From Bacteroidales bacterium (GTDB taxonomy: Bacteria > Bacteroidota > Bacteroidia > Bacteroidales > UBA7960), in assembly GCA_003557965.1 (NCBI GenBank), contig PWND01000250.1, positions 1 through 12,238 of the forward strand: 12,238 bases of DNA. The letters run 5' to 3'. A model generated the notes under the pieces. That model had not been told where the DNA came from, searched no databases, and saw only the letters and a list, made by a program, of their open reading frames with translations. This document shows, piece after piece, positions 7,489-12,238 of this stretch (the first letter of the stretch is position 1; each line of letters starts with the position of its first letter). The position numbers and the translations under genes were made by a program.

Positions 7489-7605
7489 TTACCCCTGACG
7501 TTGTTTAAACTTAGGGTTTTTCTTATTTATTACATATACTTTGCCCTTTCTCCTGACAACCTTGCATTCGGGGCTTCTCTTTTTAACTGATGCTTGTACT
7601 TTCAT
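7489..7605 (-). CDS. rpmJ: 50S ribosomal protein L36 (bL36), zinc-free variant
   Basis: A 38-residue large-subunit protein that I translated by hand from the ATG at 7605 to the TAA at 7489. It starts MKVQASVKKRSPECK and ends KKNPKFKQRQG, matching bL36 along its length. The usual C-x2-C-x12-C-x5-H zinc site is not intact. Position 11 is Ser, 14 is Cys, 27 is Asn and 33 is Phe, so only one of four ligands remains and it should not bind zinc. This pattern fits the form I recall from Bacteroidota. It sits in its standard place between infA (32 bases upstream) and rpsM (28 bases downstream), with an A-rich leader. Confidence 0.96.
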   Translation of the reverse strand: MKVQASVKKRSPECKVVRRKGKVYVINKKNPKFKQRQG

Positions 7606-7637
7606 TTTATTATTTTTTTTTATTCGGGATAAGTATG

Positions 7638-7856
7638 TTACTTATACCTAAAAGTTATTCGTCCTTTAGTTAAATCATACGGCGACATTTCCACCTTCAC
7701 TTTGTCTCCGGGAAGAATCTTAATATAATGCATTCTCATTTTTCCTGAAATATGGGCAGTAATTACATGTCCATTCTCAAGTTCAACACGAAAAAGGGCA
7801 TTTCCCAGTGATTCTATCACAGTTCCATCTTGTTGTATTGAAGGTTGTTTTGCCAT
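7638..7856 (-). CDS. infA: Translation initiation factor IF-1
   Basis: Binds the A site of the 30S subunit during initiation, acting with IF-2 and IF-3. The length is 72 residues, exactly typical. It is a single S1-like OB-fold: MAKQPSIQQDGTVIESLGNA, then FRVELENGHVITAHISGKMR, HYIKILPGDKV and the ending SPYDLTKGRITFRYK. The ATG at 7856 lies 3 bases after the map stop codon, so translation may be coupled to map. rpmJ follows after 32 bases. Confidence 0.98.
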   Translation of the reverse strand: MAKQPSIQQDGTVIESLGNALFRVELENGHVITAHISGKMRMHYIKILPGDKVKVEMSPYDLTKGRITFRYK

Positions 7857-7859
7857 ACA

Positions 7860-8660
7860 TTAAAATTTAAAAAATACATAATTACTATTAGCTTGTAATG
7901 CTTCTTCTATGTACTCAAACGTTGATAAAACGACAGGTTTTTCTTTTCCAACAGCAACAGTGTGTTCGTAATGTGCTGAAGGTTTTCTGTCAGCAGTTCT
8001 TATTGTCCACCCATCTTTTTCCTGCACAATATTTCTTTTTCCAAAATTAATCATCGGCTCTATTGCGATAACTAATCCTTCTTTAAGCTTTAAACCTCTT
8101 CCTTTTTTACCATAGTTGGGCACTTCAGGTGCCTCGTGCAGGTTTCTTCCCAAGCCATGCCCTACCAGCTCACGTACAACAGAAAAGCCTGCGTCTTCAG
8201 CATGTCGTTGAATAGTTGCAGAAATATCTCCCAGAGAATTACCTACAACTGCATATTCAATTCCTTTGTATAAGCATTGATAAGTAACTTTTAACAGCCG
8301 CCTGAGACTATCAGGTATTTCACCAATAACAAATGTGTAAGCCGAATCTCCATAAAACCCATCAAGTAACACACCACAATCAATCGAAACAATCTCTCCG
8401 TCTTTTAGTTCCCTGTCAGAAGGTATTCCATGAACAATAACTTCATTGGGGCTGGTGCATAATGTTGCGGGAAATCCTTTGTATCCCTTAAACCCGGGAG
8501 TAGCTTTATGATCAAGGATAAACGATTCTGCTACATCATTCAGCATTTTAGTTGAAATACCAGGCCTGATATTTCTGGCTACTTCAGCCAACGTTTTAGC
8601 AACAAGCAAAGAACTATTACGTATTAATTCAATTTCTTCTTTAGTTTTATACTCAATCAT
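7860..8660 (-). CDS. map: Type I methionine aminopeptidase
   Basis: Removes the initiator methionine from new proteins in the cytoplasm using two metal ions. From the ATG at 8660 it has 266 residues, typical of type I enzymes. Metal ligands are all present: Asp94 (SIDCG), Asp105 (YGDSA), His168 (GHGLG), Glu201 (AIEPM) and Glu232 (YEHT). The substrate-contacting His78 lies in VIVHGIP. I chose the start at 8660 because MIEYKTKEEIELIR matches the family opening and because an AGGAG box precedes it. The longer frame from 8741 would overlap the end of secY by 68 bases. The last 15 or so residues (EALQANSNYVFFKF) extend slightly beyond the core. infA starts 3 bases after its stop. Confidence 0.96.
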   Translation of the reverse strand: MIEYKTKEEIELIRNSSLLVAKTLAEVARNIRPGISTKMLNDVAESFILDHKATPGFKGYKGFPATLCTSPNEVIVHGIPSDRELKDGEIVSIDCGVLLDGFYGDSAYTFVIGEIPDSLRRLLKVTYQCLYKGIEYAVVGNSLGDISATIQRHAEDAGFSVVRELVGHGLGRNLHEAPEVPNYGKKGRGLKLKEGLVIAIEPMINFGKRNIVQEKDGWTIRTADRKPSAHYEHTVAVGKEKPVVLSTFEYIEEALQANSNYVFFKF

Positions 8661-8667
8661 ATTTTTG

Positions 8668-8672
8668 CTCCT
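8668..8672 (-). promoter_or_regulatory. Strong Shine-Dalgarno of map
   Basis: AGGAG on the minus strand, 7 bases before the map ATG at 8660 and just after the secY TAA stop (a second in-frame stop, TAG, immediately follows and shares its last bases with the motif). It is the clearest Shine-Dalgarno in the window and decides the map start over the longer frame from 8741. Confidence 0.7.
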
Positions 8673-8673
8673 A

Positions 8674-10041
8674 TTAACCTGCCATTCCCATAGCAGAGGA
8701 AGTTCTTCCTTTAATTCTTCCCGACTTTGTAAGTCCGTCATAGTGCCTCATTAGCAGGTGGCTTTCTATCTGCTGCAATGTATCAAGAACAACACCAACC
8801 ATAATAAGCAATGAAGTTCCACCGAAGAATTGCGCAAACTGCCCTGTAACACCAAAAATACTTACCAATGCAGGCATTACAGCAACAAACGCAAGGAAGA
8901 ATGATCCCGGTAGTGTAATTTTTGACATTACATTATCAATAAATTCTGCTGTTTTCTTACCTGGTTTAACACCAGGGATAAAACCACCGTTTTTCTTCAT
9001 GTCTTCAGCCATTTGATTAGGATTTACTGTTATTGCAGTATAGAAATAAGTAAATAGAATAATCAAAATGGCAAATGTGAAGTTATACCAGAATCCTGTA
9101 AAATTGGAAAAGCTGGCTGCTATTCCGCTTAAAGCTTCAGATTCAGCAAACCCAACAAGAGTTATCGGAATAAACATTATTGCCTGTGCAAATATTATAG
9201 GCATAACACCAGCAGCATTAACTTTAAGAGGTATATACTGCCTTACTCCGCCATACTGCTTATTACCTACAATCCGTTTAGCGAATTGTACCGGGATTCG
9301 TCTTGTTCCCTGTACCAGCATGATACAAAGTATAATAACACCCATTAGCACAACAATTTCTATCAGGAACACAACCAGGCCTCCTCCCTGTCCTGCAATT
9401 CTTGCAGCAAATTCGGCAAATAATGCAAACGGAAGATTTGCAATAATCCCTATCATGATTATTAGGGATATCCCGTTTCCTATGCCTTTTTCCGTAATCC
9501 TTTCACCAAGCCACATAACAAACATAGTACCTGCGATCAGAATAACTACAGATGATACAACAAAGAATGTTGTTGGCGACGTTGTCAGTGGGTCGAAGGG
9601 TGATATTGCTTCCGGCGGCAACTGCGACACTAAGTTTGCTATATAAGCCGGAGCCTGTGCACCAGTGATAAGAACAGTTAAATATCTTGTAATTTGATTA
9701 ATCTTTTTTCTTCCACTTTCTCCTTCTTTCTGAAGCTTTTGAAAGTACGGAACTGCAACACCCATTAGCTGAATAACGATAGAAGCACTAATATACGGCA
9801 TTATTCCCAATGCAAAAATTGATGCATTTGCAAAAGCTCCACCTGAAAACATATTAAGCAAACCAAGCAAACCATCTTGTGCCTGAGCCTGCAATTGTGC
9901 AAGCTGTCCAGGATCAACACCCGGCAAGACAACATAAGACCCAAGGCGATAAATTAAGATAATGCCAAGGGTATAAATAATTCTGCTGCGCAGGTCTTCA
10001 ATTTTAAATATATTCTTGATGGTTTGTATAAATCGTTTCAT
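8674..10041 (-). CDS. secY: Preprotein translocase subunit SecY
   Basis: The channel subunit of the SecYEG translocon in the cytoplasmic membrane. The length is 455 residues, typical. The first membrane segment is about 21-40. The plug/TM2 region carries SGGAFANASIFALGIMPYIS (about 66-85), the first SecY signature. LGERITEKGIGNGISLII (178-195) is the second. Further hydrophobic segments lie at about 119-138, 158-178, 190-210, 222-244, 275-298, 320-338, 376-396 and 403-422. Cytosolic loops include the basic TRRIPVQFAKRIVGN region (246-260) and FIPGVKPGKKT (354-364). The C-terminus MRHYDGLTKSGRIKGR is conserved. It lies 72 bases after rplO and 13 bases before map. Confidence 0.98.
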   Translation of the reverse strand: MKRFIQTIKNIFKIEDLRSRIIYTLGIILIYRLGSYVVLPGVDPGQLAQLQAQAQDGLLGLLNMFSGGAFANASIFALGIMPYISASIVIQLMGVAVPYFQKLQKEGESGRKKINQITRYLTVLITGAQAPAYIANLVSQLPPEAISPFDPLTTSPTTFFVVSSVVILIAGTMFVMWLGERITEKGIGNGISLIIMIGIIANLPFALFAEFAARIAGQGGGLVVFLIEIVVLMGVIILCIMLVQGTRRIPVQFAKRIVGNKQYGGVRQYIPLKVNAAGVMPIIFAQAIMFIPITLVGFAESEALSGIAASFSNFTGFWYNFTFAILIILFTYFYTAITVNPNQMAEDMKKNGGFIPGVKPGKKTAEFIDNVMSKITLPGSFFLAFVAVMPALVSIFGVTGQFAQFFGGTSLLIMVGVVLDTLQQIESHLLMRHYDGLTKSGRIKGRTSSAMGMAG

Positions 10042-10070
10042 CTGCTATGCTTTTTATAGTCTTGTTGAAT

Positions 10071-10078
10071 CAAAAATA
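10071..10078 (-). promoter_or_regulatory. Weak candidate Bacteroidota -7 box before secY
   Basis: TATTTTTG on the minus strand fits the Bacteroidota -7 consensus TAnnTTTG, in the 72-base gap between rplO and secY and about 30 bases before the secY start. I find no TTTG at the expected -33 distance, and the region is very A/T-rich, so a chance match is likely. Confidence 0.15.
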
Positions 10079-10113
10079 TTTTTTCTAAATAATCTTTTTA
10101 TTTATTGATTTCA

Positions 10114-10560
10114 CTAAATAATATTAACTTTCCCGCCACTTTCTTCTATTGCTTTAATTGCAGAAACAGAAAAAGCGTGTGCACTTACTTCAACTTTAGC
10201 GGTTAATTTTCCTTTACCTAAAATTTTAACTCTATCCTTTTTCTTGGCAAGCCCGTTTTCAATTAATACATTATGATTAAACTCGCTTAAACCTTTATTG
10301 TCAAAAAGCTTCTGCAACACATCAATATTAATTCCATTATATTCAACCCGGTTTCTGTTTTTAAATCCGAATTTAGGAACTCTTCTTGCTAATGGCATTT
10401 GGCCTCCTTCAAATCCGGCCTTTCTGTTGTATCCACTACGGGATTGTGCACCTTTATGCCCTTTTGTTGAGGTGCCTCCACGTCCTGAGCCCTCACCACG
10501 GCCTAATCTTTTGCGTGTTTTTCTTGAACCTTTTGCCGGTTTTAAACTACTTAAGTCCAT
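10114..10560 (-). CDS. rplO: 50S ribosomal protein L15 (uL15)
   Basis: A late-assembly large-subunit protein that threads into 23S rRNA. The length is 148 residues, typical (about 144-150). The glycine/arginine-rich N-terminal extension is present (SRKTRKRLGRGEGSGRGGTS, then KGHKGAQSRSGYNRKAGFEG), followed by PLARRVPKFGF. The C-terminal signature runs from LGKGKLTAKVEV through AHAFSVSAIKAIEESGGKV (about 114-145). It lies 34 bases after rpmD and 72 bases before secY, in the usual rpmD-rplO-secY order. The leader is A/T-rich with no Shine-Dalgarno. Confidence 0.98.
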   Translation of the reverse strand: MDLSSLKPAKGSRKTRKRLGRGEGSGRGGTSTKGHKGAQSRSGYNRKAGFEGGQMPLARRVPKFGFKNRNRVEYNGINIDVLQKLFDNKGLSEFNHNVLIENGLAKKKDRVKILGKGKLTAKVEVSAHAFSVSAIKAIEESGGKVNII

Positions 10561-10594
10561 TATATATTATTTTTAAATCGTTAACAAATCTGTA

Positions 10595-11245
10595 TTATTT
10601 CTTTTCTGCTTTAGTATCCTTTGCTTTATCATCAGCTTGTTTTTTTGGTGCTGACTTCTTAGCAGGGGCATCTTTAGTTTCCTTTTTGCTTTCAGTTGCC
10701 TTTTTTGCAGGCTCCTTTTTAGCAGTAGCTTTCTTAGCTGGGGCTTTTTTCGCAGGCTCCTTCTTAGCAGTAGTCTTCTTAGCAGTGGCTTTTTTCGCAG
10801 GCTCTTTTTTAGTGGTAGCCTTCTTAGCAGGTTCTTTTTTCTCCGCAGTTTTTTTTGCCGGTTCTGCTTTCGCTTTTGTTTCTTTTGCTTCTTCTGTTTC
10901 CTTAGTTTTTTCTGCAGCCTTTTCAGAAGCTTTTACTTTAGCATCATCCTTTTTTGCATCTGCTTTTTGTTCTTTCTTTTCAACCTTTTTAGTCTCAGTT
11001 GCAGGTTTTTGTTCGGATTTTGTTGCTTTCTTTTTGGCTTTTTTAGGAGCTTTTTCAGAAAGATCAGCAACTTCTTCTATAAGTATCAAGTGCTTTACTT
11101 TATTGAGCATTCCAGCCACTTGCGGACTTTCTTCAAGAACATTAAAACTGCTAATTTTATTCAATCCCAATGCTTTCAGCGTTCTTTTCTGAGCCTGTGG
11201 TTGCCTTATATCGCTTTTTATTTTTGTAATTTTTATTTTTCTCAT
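10595..11245 (-). CDS. rpmD: 50S ribosomal protein L30 (uL30) with long Lys/Ala/Pro-rich C-terminal extension
   Basis: A large-subunit ribosomal protein. Residues 1-59 are a complete L30 domain: MRKIKITKIKSDIRQPQAQK, then TLKALGLNK and a VAGMLNKVKHLILIEEV ending. L30 normally stops at about 60 residues; this one reaches 216. Residues 61-216 consist almost only of Lys, Ala, Glu, Thr, Pro, Asp and Ser, with no aromatic residues. By my count they hold 57 lysines against 28 acidic residues, a net charge of about +29. From 131 to 190 the tail runs in a decapeptide period built on KKATxKKEPA, similar in style to histone H1 tails and bacterial H1-like proteins. I start it at 11245; an upstream in-frame ATG at 11284 would add 13 residues not typical of L30. 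It lies 97 bases after rpsE and 34 bases before rplO. The frame is unbroken, so the tail is not an obvious frameshift artefact. Confidence 0.95.
   Translation of the reverse strand: MRKIKITKIKSDIRQPQAQKRTLKALGLNKISSFNVLEESPQVAGMLNKVKHLILIEEVADLSEKAPKKAKKKATKSEQKPATETKKVEKKEQKADAKKDDAKVKASEKAAEKTKETEEAKETKAKAEPAKKTAEKKEPAKKATTKKEPAKKATAKKTTAKKEPAKKAPAKKATAKKEPAKKATESKKETKDAPAKKSAPKKQADDKAKDTKAEKK
10676..10855 (-). repeat. Decapeptide (30-bp) repeats in the L30 tail
   Basis: Six in-frame 30-base units encode KKTAEKKEPA, KKATTKKEPA, KKATAKKTTA, KKEPAKKAPA, KKATAKKEPA and the degenerate KKATESKKET (residues 131-190). Codon choice varies between units (AAA/AAG, GAA/GAG, GCT/GCC/GCA/GCG), so the array is preserved better in protein than in DNA. 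A five-residue sub-period (KKxxA) is also visible. Confidence 0.85.
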
Positions 11246-11292
11246 CCGAAAAAATATTATTTGTTTTTTTAAACACCGGAGCATTTCAACTC

Positions 11293-11300
11293 CAAAACTA
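11293..11300 (-). promoter_or_regulatory. Weak candidate -7 box before rpmD
   Basis: TAGTTTTG on the minus strand matches the Bacteroidota -7 consensus TAnnTTTG. It lies in the 97-base rpsE-rpmD gap, the longest gap in the ribosomal cluster, about 48 bases before the rpmD start. No TTTG sits at the usual -33 distance, so this is only a candidate for an internal promoter. Confidence 0.2.
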
Positions 11301-11342
11301 TATTAAAATACTTTATATTCCTGTTGTACAGTGTTTGGCAAC

Positions 11343-11861
11343 TTAACCTTCAAACACTTTGTTAACACTAACACCTCTTTGCTGAGCAACTGTAATAGGA
11401 TCGCGCAACTTCACCAAAGCATCAATAGTTGCTTTAACAACACTATGTGGGTTAGTAGAGCCTTTTGATTTGGCCAGAACGTCAGTAATGCCAACACTTT
11501 CAAGCACTGCACGCATAGCACCACCGGCAATTACACCTGTACCATGTGCCGCAGGCTTAATAAGAACTAAAGCTCCGCTATATTTTCCTTCCTGTGTATG
11601 AGGTATGGTTCCCTTATGTATTGGAACTTTAATCAGGTGCTTTTTAGCATCATCTATACCTTTGCTAATAGCTGTTGTAACCTCTTTTGCCTTTCCAAGT
11701 CCATACCCAACAACACCATTTTCATTTCCAACAACAACAATAGCAGAGAAGCTAAAAGTTCTACCACCTTTAGTTACTTTAGTAACTCTTTGTATGCTAA
11801 CCAGCCTGTCTTTGAATTCAATTTCGCTGGATTTTACTTTCTTTATATTAACGTTTGTCAT
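11343..11861 (-). CDS. rpsE: 30S ribosomal protein S5 (uS5)
   Basis: A small-subunit protein at the mRNA entry site, important for decoding accuracy. The length is 172 residues, typical (about 165-175). The N-terminal double-stranded-RNA-binding-like domain spans about 16-79, with VTKVTKGGRTFSFSAIVVVG and VGYGLGKAKEV. The C-terminal domain spans about 95-160, with IKPAAHGTGVIAGGAMRAVL and SKGSTNPHSVVKATIDAL. The start at 11861 lies 4 bases after the rplR stop, so the two are probably translationally coupled. rpmD follows after a 97-base gap. Confidence 0.98.
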   Translation of the reverse strand: MTNVNIKKVKSSEIEFKDRLVSIQRVTKVTKGGRTFSFSAIVVVGNENGVVGYGLGKAKEVTTAISKGIDDAKKHLIKVPIHKGTIPHTQEGKYSGALVLIKPAAHGTGVIAGGAMRAVLESVGITDVLAKSKGSTNPHSVVKATIDALVKLRDPITVAQQRGVSVNKVFEG

Positions 11862-11865
11862 ATTT

Positions 11866-12222
11866 TTAGAATTTTAAACCTCCTTCTCTGGCGCCTTCAG
11901 CCAAGGATTTTACTCTACCATGATATAAATACCCGTTTCTGTCAAAAACCACTTGAGAAACACCTTTTTGCTTTGCCTTTTCCGCAAGGGCTTTACCAAC
12001 TTCTTTAGCAAGTTCAGATTTTGTTCCCTTTTTTTCGGCAAGGCCTTTTTCTCTTGAAGAAGCTGCAATTAAGGTTATTCCTTCATCATCATTAATAAGC
12101 TGTGCATATATCTGCTTATTGCTTTTAAATACAGAAAGTCTTGGTTTTTCTTCTGTTCCGGATATCCTTTTTCTTATCCGGTATTTTATTTTAGTTCTTC
12201 TACTAAGTTTTTTTGTTGACAT
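11866..12222 (-). CDS. rplR: 50S ribosomal protein L18 (uL18)
   Basis: Binds 5S rRNA with L5 and anchors it in the central protuberance. The length is 118 residues, typical (about 117-120). A basic N-terminus (MSTKKLSRRTKIKYRIRKRI) leads to KPRLSVFKSNKQIYAQLIND (about 26-45). The family ending is VVFDRNGYLYHGRVKSLAEG, then AREGGLKF. It follows an edge segment of 16 bases (12223-12238) that is too short to assign, though rplF is the gene expected there from the conserved order. An AAGGAA run touches the ATG but is too close to be a normal ribosome-binding site. Confidence 0.98.
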   Translation of the reverse strand: MSTKKLSRRTKIKYRIRKRISGTEEKPRLSVFKSNKQIYAQLINDDEGITLIAASSREKGLAEKKGTKSELAKEVGKALAEKAKQKGVSQVVFDRNGYLYHGRVKSLAEGAREGGLKF

Positions 12223-12238
12223 TTCCTTGTAATTATAA

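Noticed and set aside
8661..8741. Upstream start for map adding 27 residues
   Set aside because: It would overlap the end of secY, does not match the family N-terminus, and ignores the AGGAG box placed for the ATG at 8660.
9068..9646. Plus-strand frame of 192 residues
   Set aside because: Antisense to secY, which is intact and full length; the protein has no family resemblance.
10386..11192. Plus-strand frame of 268 residues, rich in Phe/Ala/Leu, that looks like a repetitive membrane protein
   Set aside because: It is antisense to rplO and the L30 tail. Its hydrophobic repeats are the reverse reading of Lys/Ala codons (AAA/AAG and GCN give Phe/Leu/Ser/Ala). It has no recognisable start signal or family.
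11246..11284. Upstream start for rpmD adding 13 residues
   Set aside because: The added residues (MLRCLKKQIIFFR) are not part of L30, whose conserved start is MRKIKITKIK at 11245.
12223..12238. End of rplF at the right edge
   Set aside because: Conserved order predicts it, but 16 bases cannot identify a gene, so I list no feature.

Overview
This window reads as a chromosomal core-gene segment from a low-GC member of the Bacteroidota. The gene order is that phylum's version of the spc/alpha ribosomal-protein cluster (rplR-rpsE-rpmD-rplO-secY-map-infA-rpmJ-rpsM-rpsK-rpsD-rpoA-rplQ, then eno). Most starts are preceded by A/T-rich leaders with no Shine-Dalgarno sequence. L36 and S4 are the zinc-free forms. 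A secreted protein ends in a sequence resembling a type IX secretion (T9SS) C-terminal sorting domain. The family-level placement is inference; I cannot name a genus.

Every gene I can support lies on the minus strand, so transcription runs from high to low coordinates. Region A (12222 down to 4123) is the ribosomal/transcription/secretion cluster: L18, S5, L30, L15, SecY, methionine aminopeptidase, IF-1, L36, S13, S11, S4, RNA polymerase alpha and L17. Gaps are 3 to 97 bases, with no terminator between genes. A strong hairpin followed by a U-rich run lies just after rplQ (4065-4098) and probably ends this unit. Region B (4010 down to 1) holds enolase, an exported endonuclease/exonuclease/phosphatase (EEP) family protein, and a Na+/phosphate cotransporter with a PhoU-like tail that runs off the left edge. 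Their gaps are only 19 and 37 bases, so they may be co-transcribed.

The genes of region A supply ribosome subunits, translation initiation (IF-1), N-terminal methionine removal (Map), the membrane translocon (SecY) and the polymerase alpha subunit. Region B adds a glycolytic enzyme and a possible phosphate-scavenging pair: an exported phosphoesterase next to a phosphate importer.

The most unusual content is in two ribosomal proteins. L30 carries about 155 extra residues rich in Lys-Ala-Pro with a decapeptide period, resembling histone H1-like tails, with net charge about +29 by my count. L17 carries about 150 extra residues containing four tandem 12-residue acidic/lysine repeats, with net charge about -21 over residues 145-274. 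Oppositely charged disordered tails on two large-subunit proteins of one operon deserve a second look. I see no mobile element, CRISPR array, tRNA or rRNA. No stretch over 300 bases lacks a gene.
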